This document shows, in pieces, positions 1 to 10,100 of a DNA stretch of 64,000 nucleotides. Source of the stretch: Microglena sp. YARC. Its lineage: Eukaryota; Chlorophyta; Chlorophyceae; Chlamydomonadales; Chlamydomonadaceae. The position numbers were made by a program, and so were the translations under genes. The stretch is taken from positions 28,902,751-28,966,750 of the forward strand of contig CM039463.1 of the NCBI GenBank assembly GCA_022414725.1, read 5' to 3'. The first letter of the stretch is position 1; every line of letters begins with the position of its first letter. Under the pieces are notes generated by a model. That model worked only from the letters and a program-made list of their open reading frames with translations, was not told the DNA's origin and did not search any database.

Positions 1-84
1 CGCTATCCCGGCCTTAACGCGAGTATTCCTCTTTCCTGCGGGAACATGAGGGGGGGAGGGGGAAGGGGGTCACCCGGATATCGT
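1..84. mobile_element. 84-bp short TIR element, copy A
   Basis: This segment is nearly the same as 16926-17009. The intact copy begins CGATATCCCGG and ends CCGGATATCG, which are inverted complements, and it has a G-rich interior (a run of GGGGGGAGGGGGAAGGGGG). Copy A begins CGCTATCCCGG, so one terminal base differs, and it abuts the window edge. It sits exactly where the inverted kinase duplicate begins (base 85), so it may have inserted at, or marked, that rearrangement boundary. No coding capacity. Calling it a MITE is an inference from two copies; no target-site duplication can be read for this copy. Confidence 0.5.
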
Positions 85-345
85 TGGTGTGGTGGTCGTG
101 GCTGGTTGCTGTTGTTGGTGGTGGCGGTGGCGATGGTGGTTGTGGTGGTGGCTATGGCTATGGTGGTGGTGGTGATTGCTATGGTGGTGGTAGCGGTGGC
201 TATGGCTATCGAAATGGCTATGGCTATGGTGGTGGTGTTTGCTATGGTGGTGGTAGTGGTGGCTATAGCTATGGCTATGGTGATGGCTTTCGCTAAGGCT
301 ATGGTGGTGGTGGTGGTGGTGGTGGTGGTGGCGACGGTGGTGGTA
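85..345. repeat. GGT/GGC/TAT-rich microsatellite (duplicated intron)
   Basis: Imperfect GGTGGTGGC and GGCTATGGC triplet and hexamer repeats. This is the inverted counterpart of the CCA/CATAGC repeat at 22895-23240, the intron between kinase exons 6 and 7. The poly-Val/Met or poly-His reading frames across it are repeat artefacts. A second block of the same repeat lies at 1185-1270, beyond the insert. Confidence 0.85.
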
Positions 346-353
346 GTGGTCTC

Positions 354-1184
354 TTACTCGGGGAAGTGACAATTTCACTAAATGTAGGCGAAAGACACGA
401 TTTGCAGCGGAACTACAGATAAATGTAGGCGTACAGTGGACGAAATGTCTCGGCTCACCGCAAACCAGCGATCCCGACAGACACCCAGAACTTTTCGTAG
501 ACTGAAGCGTGACCAATAACTCCTCGATCGCACGTTAACTACTGAGTTTTAATACGCGAAGAGCTATGCAACTTTCTGTCGCTCGAGGGTCTGTTAGCAA
601 CCTTTTCGAGGGGTCATTCTTGCGAACCTGCAAAGCTCTGCCAGCGATTCCGAGATAGAATGAACAATTAGGCAACGAAGTAATAGCGCGAACTACTCGT
701 TGGTGAAATGCTTTCATTCGGGAAAATGGACACCTCAAGTCACCGATGTGCTTTCGCTGCATGCGTCGAAAATGGCGCTGTTGTAGGGCGAAACCAGGAC
801 GATTTTATCACTGTGATGAAAGCCTAAGTCACACTGAAATATTAGTGTGACTTGCGATGACCTGTCAGTGCTCTTACTAATTTTGATAGATGTCTTCGCA
901 GGGTGACCTTTCACCAGCCTTTCACGTACATTTAGCCAAGGCGGATTGGACGCGGCATGGCGAAATGGCCGTACGATTAGAGCCTTTGCAATATGGCTAA
1001 GGTTAGCCACGCCAACCTTCTACCTCTCGTACTCCTACCTCATATTCTTCCCTCCCTCGCCCAAAGCATGTGTTTGTTGCTACTTGATATTTCTGGCGTC
1101 CTGCATTATTCCCTCCTTTCTTTCCAGCTTTCTTTTCAGTATTACTGCGCAACGCCCTCTTCCGCCTTCCGCGTGGACAAGATC
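354..1184. other. About 830-bp insert in the duplicated intron
   Basis: On the left the duplicate matches the reverse complement of the kinase intron up to a GTGGTCTC motif. It resumes at TATGGTGG, which is directly adjacent in the source copy. The intervening ~830 bp has no counterpart at 22.9-23.2 kb, so it is either an insertion here or a deletion there. The two short minus-strand reading frames in it (735-1010 and 535-762) have no recognisable domain. No clear terminal repeats; a 2-3 bp target duplication is possible but cannot be separated from chance. Confidence 0.5.
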
Positions 1185-1387
1185 TATGGTGGTGGCTATG
1201 GCTATGGCTATGGCTATGGCTATGGCTATGGCTATGGGGGCGGTGGTGATGGTGGTGGTTTATGGATTGTGACGGTGGTGGTTTATGGATTGTGATTTAA
1301 CACAAGCTCATGCTGCACTTACCCATACCGTACTAGGTCCCGGATTCACATATTAATGGATTTAACACAAGCTCATGATGTACTCAC

Positions 1388-1618
1388 CCATCGACGACGG
1401 CGTCGCTTGAGTGCACGATGTTGGACAACCCAAAGTCAACGAGCTGGGTGTGGAGGTTGCCCAAGGCATCCTTGAAAACCAGCACATTTTCAGGCTTTAT
1501 ATCATTGTGGATGATGCACTCATCCTTTAGTAGCTGCAGACCGTTCAGCATCCCTCGCATGAACTTGGTGAAGAGCCTTGGGCTCATGACGGGTTGGTTC
1601 TTCATGAAGGACTCCAAG
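1388..1618 (-). pseudogene. Orphan copy of protein kinase exon 6
   Basis: An inverted duplicate of the 22558-22788 exon, the same 231 nt long, with an intact acceptor (ATCACAG) and donor (GTGAGT) on the minus strand and no stop. It encodes the kinase helix D-E region, the catalytic loop IIHNDIKPEN (Arg of HRD replaced by Asn) and DFGLSN. A few residues differ from the source, such as DECII for HERII, LVDFG for VADFG and SDAVV for SDDVV. No upstream glycine-loop or lysine exons are present, and the downstream exon starting CGTLKY is missing because homology stops at base 85. It is therefore a pseudogene fragment, though recent or constrained enough to stay open. Confidence 0.8.
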
Positions 1619-1826
1619 CTGTGATGCACAAGGGGAGTGGAGGATACACTTTAGGATGCAGGAGCTTGTGGCTGAGTACCCCAGCAGTACTGGAACTCCC
1701 ATATGGCACAGCATCACCAGCTCAAACTGCACACTGATGCCCATGCTGACCTCAACCAAAATACAACATCAACGTATGCGTATGCCCTGTCCCACCTGCC
1801 AGCACATGGATGGACAATGGCTGAAT

Positions 1827-1983
1827 CACTGTTTTTCTTATCGGCTACTACCAGCAGCTTCTAGGCAGCTCCCAGAGCCAGCCACTGGGCTAAGCCTCAA
1901 CAATTCAGCAGCACCAGAAAGCTGATTCTGTCAGCTTCAAGGTGCACTGGGTTGCTTTAGGTTTGGCTGATTGGCCAGCCAGG
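1827..1983. mobile_element. hAT-type MITE, truncated at the inversion junction
   Basis: Matches the reverse complement of the 203-bp element at 22139-22341. The intact end reads CACTGTTTTTCTTATCGGC. The other end is cut at about 1983, where sequence switches to the plus-strand homologue of 24016, so about 45 bp including the second terminal repeat are lost. It directly joins the two halves of the rearranged duplicate. Confidence 0.7.
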
Positions 1984-2819
1984 GGACCGTGCTGGAGGTG
2001 ATCCAGGAGTTTGCCCGGATGCAGGAGACCATGAAGCGTGCCCTGGTGAAGGCGGAGAGCCTGAAGGCTGCAGATGCACTGTTGAATGCGCATTTGCTCA
2101 ATGAACCACAAGTAACTTCCCTGGTGAGCCAGGCGGCTCACCCTGCTGCTCATGCAACACGTGCACCCAAGCCCGCTGCTGGCGCTGGGGTACAGCCTGC
2201 CTTGATGTACACTGACACACAGCTAAACTGTTGTGATCAGGGAATTTGGGGCTCTGTGCTACGAGCAACTAGCCAGACCCCCCCTGTTACCCAAGCCAAG
2301 CCAACTCTCCTCGTGAGGAGCCAGGCCCCCCCTGTTGCCCAAGCCAAGCCAATTCCCCTGGTGAGCCAGGCCCCCCCTGTTGCCCAAGCCAAGCCAGCTC
2401 CCCTGGTGAGCCAGGCCCCCCCTGCTGCCCAAGCCAAGCCAACTTCTACAGCTTGGCTTGCTGCTGGCGCTTGGATAAAGCAAGCAGTGATGACTATGGA
2501 GGAAACCGACACGCATCTTAACCTGTGTGATCAGGGGATTTGGGGCCCTGTGCTCTATAAGCCACTTCCAAGGGAGGAGATCCAGGCTCCCCCTACTGAC
2601 CCTGCAACATGTCCAGCCATGCCCTTGGAGCTTGTAGTATGGGGGCTGCCAGTGAGCCAGGTGTGTTACCTTGCACCACCAGCACCTCCCCTGTCCAGCC
2701 ATGCCCTTGGAGCTTGTAGTCTGGGGGCTGCCAGTGAGCCAGGTGTGTTACCCTGCACCACCAGCACCTCCCCTGTCCAGCCAAGCCTGCTGCTGATGCT
2801 TCAGCGCAGCCAGCAGTGA
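1983..2819 (+). pseudogene. Orphan copy of the kinase-gene 3' end
   Basis: An open frame homologous to the last third of the kinase-gene terminal exon (24016-24758). It holds the end of the coiled-coil repeats, then APPVAQAKP repeats of about 14 residues, then a Trp-containing segment (CDQGIWGPV). There is no start codon of its own at the homology edge, because the frame begins inside the truncated MITE. A tandem duplication of about 79 bp near 2620-2780 (PLELVVWGLPVSQV) shifts the frame, so the C-terminus differs from the source. Best read as a non-functional duplicate. Confidence 0.7.
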
Positions 2820-4214
2820 TGGATCAGGAGGAGGGTCATGTCGATGAGCTTATTGTCTGGGGGGTTCCGGTGAGCTAGGTCAAGCTCCTTGTCCAGGGGG
2901 CAACATGTGCAGCGGTGAACTTCCGTAGTGAGTCCGTAGGGAGCATTGCCCTGCGCCTCTATCTTCTCCGTCAATGAAACAAGCTGCCTCTAGCCTTATC
3001 CGTGTGTATGTTGCAGCCCCCCAGGACCCCCAGGGAGTTCATTATCTCATGGAAGTGGATGCCCCCAATACGTGGGGCTCCTTTACTTCCACCCTTGAGG
3101 ACCTGCAGGGCAATGTGAGACTAGATGGTCTTACCTAGTGAGCCAGTACCTTGCAATGCAAGCAAACGGGCTGGCCCGCTCAACCTCACGCCTCGTAATT
3201 AAGCATACTATTGATCTATTTATTATGGCCATTTAGCACGAGCTAGAGCAAGGCAGCAAGTATAATCTCTCTTGCTGCGCACAATTTGGCTGGCTATTAT
3301 CTTAGACATCCTTTGTATACTGGGGGATTCAACGCCTTCATGCTATTGTTGCGCATTATTTGCGAGCACTAAGGTTTTTATATACTATTTGCCATTCTTC
3401 CCTGGAACTGTCCCTAGAAGTGCTGATTTGTATTCTCTGTATGTGCACTGCAGAACATTGTTTATTATTTATTGTATGTGCACTAAAGACCATTGATCAT
3501 TCTTCCCCGTTATGAATGTGCACTTGAGAATTGATTTGGCACATGTCAATCAACTTCACAAAGCCTACATCTGTTACACACAAGTGAGCTGATTTGGCAC
3601 ATGTCAATCAACTTCACAAAGCCTACATCTGTGATACACAAGTGAGCTGATTTGTTTTCCCACGTGGATAAACGTTGTTGGATTACTTCTGGTACATAGC
3701 TTTTCTTTTCACCTTCCAGCAGCAGCTTACAGACAGATCCCCTGACTACCCAGCCAAACCTATAGCAATGTGGTGCAGCTGGAAGCTGGCAGAATTGTCT
3801 TTCCAGCACTGTTGAAATCTTGGGGATGAGCCCAGTGATATATTCTTTCGCATTTAGCCTGACACTTGTTTGTTTTTAGCCTGGCACTAGATGGCACTTT
3901 AGCCTTACACTAGATGATATGTACGATTCAGCTGTACAAGTTGACTGAATAAGTTGTAGGTCGTGTTTCAAAATATCCTCTTGTAACCAGACTCGGGTGC
4001 TCTGAGAGCATCAACTTTCTCTGCTTTGCTTTCTTGCTTGTCTGCCTCTTGTCGTGCACAGTTCCTTACACTCTCTATCTCTATCATCGCGCTGTGCATT
4101 GAGGCCGACTGTAAGACTAGTGCTAACTAGAAAATAAGCGATGAGTGCACACCGTCAAGCATTCCACAACGTTCTGCAGTTAGTTCCAAGTCCAAATATA
4201 AAAACGAACAATTA
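2820..4214. other. Non-coding 3' flank of the duplicate
   Basis: Matches 24759-26192. It contains a degenerate coding-like patch (3010-3100, which reads better in the source copy), a tandem duplicate of a 54-bp block (3534-3640) and a 3'-truncated MITE-like segment at about 3699-3830. No gene of its own is seen. Confidence 0.6.
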
Positions 4215-4755
4215 TAGGGTGTCAGGGTTTACGTGGTGGGGTGGGGGGCAATCGCAATGTAACTATTCTGATCAAAGTGCACTGCACCCTATCTCTGCAT
4301 ACATACACCCCCAATGGATAAATAGCACGATTCAGAATTGGAAGGGAAGAGCTACCCACCCAGCCTTGTAGTAGCCAGGAGGAAAACTTTACGTAACTGC
4401 GCAGTGAGGGGAGGGTCCCGACCATTTTCAGGATCGAACGCCAGCCAGCTCCAGCTCCATGGTTCCTCCCGCCATCACGTATATCCTTGCCAAGAATGCT
4501 ACCTGATAACATCAAAATGAATGCTTATTCTGAATGTTCCCACTCTCCTATCTTCGTTCTTCGTCCCTCTTGCTTCTGCCCATGCAGGCAATTTTGCCAA
4601 TATCTGCGAACTGCCGAACTCCCTGGAGCGAGCAGCCAGTCGCGAGGGGATATGTATTGCGCATTCCCATAGGCCTAATTTAAGGCTCTAGACTAGCGAT
4701 CAGCTCCAGATTCCAGCTGGCGTGGAAGCAAAGGTGTGTGAGTAGGCTTGACGTT

Positions 4756-4843
4756 TCTGTCAGCTCACTCCCCCCCCCACCCACCCCCCCACCCACCCAC
4801 CCACCCACCCACCCACACCCACACCCTCACACACCCACACACA

Positions 4844-4908
<65 letters not shown>

Positions 4909-4950
4909 AACTCACACCCACAATCACCCACCCACCCACACCCATCCATG
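4756..4950. repeat. CCCA/CA microsatellite
   Basis: A CCCACCCA-rich block grades into CACACA dinucleotides and back. His/Pro/Thr-rich frames across it are artefacts. Confidence 0.95.
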
Positions 4951-5279
4951 CCAGCCATATCCATGTTCCCACAGGAGTTACTGCATTGTGCTACAGGCGG
5001 TTGAAAATCCTCTGACCCCCCAAATCTGTTCCCACATGTGTTACTGCATAGTATACTCCAGTTGTTCTAAGTCCTTTAAACCCAAAGCACTATTCCCATC
5101 TCCTCCGTGCTGTTGCGCTGAAGTCCGAGCTCTGGCAAAAAGAAGTAGGGGTCTGCAAAAGCAAAACCCACAGTAACAACTCCCCAGTGCAAGCGAACGG
5201 GAAGGTACCTTCAACCTCACACCCCGTGGCAAGGCGTAACAATTTTCAGTTTCCATTTTTCTTGGCGTGGAGGTTATGG

Positions 5280-5640
5280 AAGCCGATCGTTCCGAATTCT
5301 CTCAGCTAACAGGACCCGAATTCACTCAACTAACAGGACCCGAATTCACTCAACTAGAAGGACCCGAATTCAAAAAAGGTAATGATAACGCCTGGTGGGG
5401 CGTGGTGTTAAGGGAACCCGTCGTACGTGGGTAGGGAGCGGTCTTCTACCTCAACTGGACAAGCTACCATCGCGGTTGACAACAACCTGCAACGCCAAGA
5501 GTGACCGTAGGGGGAATCGAACCCCAGATTCTTCATCCTCAAAGTGATTTGGTCTACCACTAGACCAATGTATATCGCTGAAAGGACCCGAATTCACTCA
5601 ATTAAGAGGACCCGAACTCACTCGACTAACAATTTTCAAT
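5280..5640. repeat. GGACCCGAATTCACTCAACT tandem repeat split by a SINE
   Basis: About five units of 24-25 bp carry the core GGACCCGAATTCACTCAAC, three to the left (5305-5372) and two to the right (5582-5630) of a minus-strand SINE. Flanks of the SINE read GAAGGACCCGAATTCA and GAAAGGACCCGAATTCA. These could be a target-site duplication or simply neighbouring repeat units. Confidence 0.75.
5380..5585 (-). mobile_element. tRNA-derived SINE, copy 1
   Basis: On the minus strand a tRNA-like head has an A box TGGTCTAGTGGTAGA (5567 to 5553) and a perfect B box GGTTCGATTCC (5523 to 5513), spaced as in Pol III internal promoters. A non-tRNA body follows, ending AACACCACGCCCCACCAGG, then CGTTATCATTACC and a T-rich tail. 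Shares its full length with 28246-28450 and its tail with about 56083-56124. The acceptor stem cannot be folded convincingly, so a working tRNA gene is unlikely. Confidence 0.75.
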
Positions 5641-5845
5641 TTTGACGGTTCTGGCGGTTCTGGACAGCGGGTTATGTCAGCTTCCAGACACAATAGGTTG
5701 CATTAGCTTTGGATGAATAGCTAGCCGGAGCAGCTGCGAAAGTGCCTTGAAGCTGCTGCTTTTAGTTTCTTCTTTCTTTTTTAGCTGAAAAGAAACACAC
5801 TGATGGCAATGTGTAACAATTTTCAATTTTGCTTCCCACTTGCAG

Positions 5846-6999
5846 CGTCAGCCTTGAAGCGGCTCATCTGTTCCCAAACACTAGATGCGTCCAAGGCTTC
5901 GCAGTTTGAGCATGCCATCAAGCATGCCTATTGGTACGAGCTCTTTCTGGAATACTTGCCTGTGTGGGGCTTTGTGGGTGAGATGCGCCACGACAGTGTT
6001 GGAGACGTCGCGTACATCTACACACACAAGACCTTCGATCTCTCCTACAACGGAGACAAGGTAGGACCACAACAGGCTGTGTGGCCACTGTCTGTTATTG
6101 GGCTGCGTGTAGCAGCAGGCTTGTGGCCCCTGTCTGTTATTGGGCTGCGTGTAGCAGCAGGCTGTGTGGCCCCTGTCTGTTATTGGGCTGCGTGTAGCAG
6201 CAGGCTGTGTGGCCCCTGTCTGTTATTTGGCTGCGTGTAGCAGCAGGCTGTGTGGCCCCTGTCTGTTATTGGGCTGCGTGTAGCAGCAGGCTGTGTGGCC
6301 ACTGTCTGTTATTTGGCTGCGTGTAGCAGCAGGCTGTGTGGCCACTGTCTCTTATTGGGCTGCGTGTAGCAGCAGGCTGTGTGGCCACTTCGTCTTTTGG
6401 GGGCTATGTGTGGCAGCTTCTGTGCAGCTTCTCTTTGAATACACCATATAAATCTGGTAGCTCTTAGTAAAGGTAAAAAATAAGTTACCTGGGGTCACCG
6501 CAGATGGCACACTCTTTAAAAGAGTGGATATGTGTGGCAGCTTCATGGCAGCTTCTTTCCCTTGTACTTGAGTGTGAGCTTTAAGCCAGCTAGCTACTGC
6601 GTCTGGACGCTGACATGGCAGTCATTCCAATGCAGCTGTAAGCTTGGGGCTTGACCCAGTGGCTGGCTAATTGAACTGGACGGAAGCTGCTAAGCGTAGC
6701 CCAAAAATAAACAGTATCTGTGACGTAGGAACCATGACTTGTGCATCAATAACAGGGTGCTCAGGTGCTGCGGACTGACTGTCAGACCCCTAGAAAGATA
6801 ACGTGAGTGTGACATAGGAAAAACGGTGTGTGTGACGTAGGAACCATGACATGTGAATCAATGGCACATTGCTCAGGTGCTGCGGACTGACTGTCTGACC
6901 CCTGGCCCAAAGCCTACATGTTTCGTGGTGTTTTTAAGTCCCCCTTGAGTCTGTCAGGCCCGTGCGCATTTGGAACCCAGGAGGGCACCAGGGAAAATG

Positions 7000-7049
<50 letters not shown>

Positions 7050-7068
7050 GTCATCATCGTCATCATCG

Positions 7069-7135
<67 letters not shown>

Positions 7136-10100
7136 ATCTCTCATGCTGGCATGACATGATGGCATAGGAATATATATGGTTGTCAAGTATGATATTGTAT
7201 AGATATATCGTATGATAAATTGTACAATATACCAATGATACATTGGTATATAGATAGATAAATAGATAGATAGATAGATAGATAGGTCAATGATATAGCG
7301 ACGATATTATATGATCAATCGTACAATATCGTACGATATATCAATGTATCGTATAACATATGGTAGGGGCAGCGCGTCGCACTGGGGTAGCACCAAGTCG
7401 CTCATTTGCAGCGTTTCGCACAAAATACAGCGATCTTCCAGAATTGCAACCACATCATCCCAGTCAAGCTATCCTTGCCAGATGTCTTAAATAATCCCAA
7501 TCAGTGTATACTTACCCAGATCACCCAGATCCCTCAGATCATCCCAATCAGTGTATCCTTACCCAGATCACCCAGATCCCTCAGATCATCCCAATCAGTG
7601 TGTCCTTACCAAGATCACCCAGATCACCCAGATCATCTAGATCACCCAGATCCCTCAGATCATCCCAATCAGTGTTACCTTACCCAGATCACCCAGATCA
7701 CCCAGATCCCTAAGATTATGCCAATCAGTGTATCCTTACCCAGATCACCCTGATCCCTCAGAGCATCCTGATATATCATCCCATCCTCACCCCTATGGAG
7801 ATCATCCAAGTTTACTTGATCTCAGATAACCAACCAACACTACCCAACCCAACCCAACACTACCCAACCCAACCCACCCCTGCCCTACCCACCCCAACCC
7901 TATGCAGATCATCCAAGTCAACTTGACCTCAGACAACCAACCCAACCCAATACTACCCACCCCACCCCACCCCTACCCACCCCAACCCTACCCACCCCAA
8001 CCCTATGCAGATCATCCAAGTCAACTTGACCTCAGACAACCAACCCAACACTACCCACCCCACCCCTATGCAGATCATCCAAGTCAACTTGACCTCAGAC
8101 AACCCAGTAGCCGTGGTAGATGGGGCTCAACTACAGTTCACATACTCAGTGAACTGGGTACCGTCCACCATTCCTTTCGCAAGGCGCTTTGATCGCTACT
8201 TAGATTACAATTTCTTTGAGCATAAGGTAGGTCCTAGCGTGGGTCCAGTGCACTCGTGAGAGGGGGTGGGGGGGTGGGGGGGTGGGGGGGTGGGGGGGTG
8301 GTGGGGGGGGGGGGGGGTCCAACCGGGTCAGGGGCGACCAAGGTGTGACCCAGGGCACAAATCACTCACCTGAGGGTTGCACTCGCGGTGACCAAGGGCC
8401 CATTTCGCCCTAATTTCACACACCTGAGGGTCGCACGGGGGTGCGACCGCAAGACACAATGTGCGACCGGTTGCGCACAAAACAATAATGTCGGTGTGGT
8501 GGGTCTATTAATAAGGCTGTTGTCTGCTGGTGAGCCAGTACCCTACGAATGCAGACAGCACAACCAGGCCTCACTGCTACGAGCACCTTGGGCGCATACC
8601 TGCTTTGTTCATTCTTCTCATTGAGCACAAGGTAGGTCCAAGCGTGGGTCCAGTGCACTCATGAGGGTGTGGTTACGATGGTAAAGATGGCGTACTTATA
8701 AAGCAGTACACTGGCGTGGGTCCAGTGTACTCATGAGGGGGGGGGGGGGGGGGGGGGGGGGGGTCCAACCGGATAGGGTGAGCCTATCTATAAAGCTGTT
8801 GTCTGCTGTTGAGCCGGTACGCTATGTTCGCAGACAGCACAACCAGGCCTCACTGCTACAAGCACCTTGGGCGCATACCTGCTTTGTTCATTCTGCTTGT
8901 TGCACTACCTTGTCTTGCTTGCAACCTGCTATCTAAATGTTTGGTGTAGTGGGTAGGAACATTACCAGTCTAGTCCAGGGTACTACTTCTTGCCAAATTG
9001 GTCAGCGCTTAAAGTGCACAAACGTCAAACTGGTCGACGCTTTTTAGTGCAAAAAGCGCAAAAACTGCGAGCTGTGCCCTCAGGGGGTTGAAAAACTATG
9101 CGAAACGCGCTGATGGGCTCAAAAAGGCAGCGCGGCACCGCGCTGCCGCGCGCGCTTAGTAGTACCCTGGTCTACTTTCACTCGAGCACCTCTTAGATTG
9201 CATCTTTGCATAGGCCTATGCATTTGCATTTGCATCCTGCAAGGAAAAGGAGCTGCCTTGAAGAAGCTAGCGCATAGCCCCCAAAAGAAAAAGTGAAGCA
9301 AGTTGACTTCATTTGACTCCTTAGCCTGGTGTTAGTGGTGGTGTGTTTTTGGTGGTTCTAGCGGTGGTGTGTATGTGGTGATGCTAGTGGTGGTATGTTA
9401 GTGGTGGTGCTAGTGGTGGAGTGTAGCATTAGATGTCTCCCTTATCCACGCCAGTCCATATGGGCAGGTACGGAGGGTAGTACTCAAGTGGGTGGATATA
9501 AAGAAAGAGTGGTAGTACGTACGATATCGTACTTGCTTCACTGTTTCTTTTTGGGGCTATGAGTAGCTCTCTTTCCCTGTCCTTAAGGATATTTTGAATC
9601 CTTGTTTTACTCGTTCGATGCAGCTAGTCTGGAGGGGACTCGCCCATCTGAACAAGTTTATAACATCGACTTGTGCCGCCCTCAATCAAAAATCTGAACC
9701 CATGCACCTTCCATATCATTGGTTTTCCATCCTCAACTCTTTTATCATGGTCATCTTTCTCACTGGCCTGGTTTAATACCTAAACAAGAAGGACTTGTAC
9801 CACCCTCCATCACGAATCTGAACCCATGCGCCCCAAACCCTAAACCCTAACACCCACCTTGAAGATCCGGTGGTCCATCTTCAACTCCTTCATCATGGTC
9901 ATCTTCCTCACTGGCCTGTTGAGCACCTAAACGACTTTTGCCACCCTCCATCACGAATCTGAACCATGAGCCCTAAACCCTAAACCCTGAACCCCACCTT
10001 GCAGATCCATTGGTTCTCCATCTTCAACTCCTTCATCATGGTCATCTTCCTCACTGGCGTGTTGAACACCTAAACAAGAAGGACTTGTGCCACCCTCCAT

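Larger units (their letters stand above)
85..4214. repeat. Rearranged segmental duplicate of 22190-26192
   Basis: Bases 85-353 and 1185-1983 match the reverse complement of about 22190-23263. Bases 1983-4214 match the plus strand of about 24016-26192. One half is therefore inverted relative to the other, and the 23264-24015 segment is missing. Similarity is high by eye throughout, including non-coding flank such as the duplicated block around 3534-3650 (matched at 25495-25610). The inversion junction at about 1983 falls inside a hAT-type MITE. The source is taken to be the 22 kb copy because it lies in a complete gene model with all exon phases intact. Identity was not computed. Confidence 0.85.
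4215..5845. other. Gene-poor stretch upstream of the first TM9SF exon
   Basis: The 5' exons of the nonaspanin gene, which should encode the signal peptide and most of the lumenal N-terminal domain, were expected here but not found. The stretch holds a CA/CCA microsatellite (4756-4950), a 24-25 bp tandem repeat (5280-5640) interrupted by a SINE, and three copies of an AACAATTTTCAATTTTG-like motif (5237, 5627, 5812). The last copy is part of the acceptor region of the first exon. Confidence 0.5.

Noticed and set aside
735..1010. 91-residue minus-strand gene in the 830-bp insert
   Set aside because: No recognisable family, no neighbouring exons, and a length expected by chance in this composition.
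5500..5580. A functional tRNA gene on the minus strand
   Set aside because: A and B boxes are present but the acceptor and anticodon stems do not pair convincingly, and the same head recurs with a common body at 28246, so it is a SINE.
6914..7243. Poly-Met, poly-Asp, poly-His or poly-Ser proteins
   Set aside because: All arise from one (CAT)n microsatellite read in different frames.
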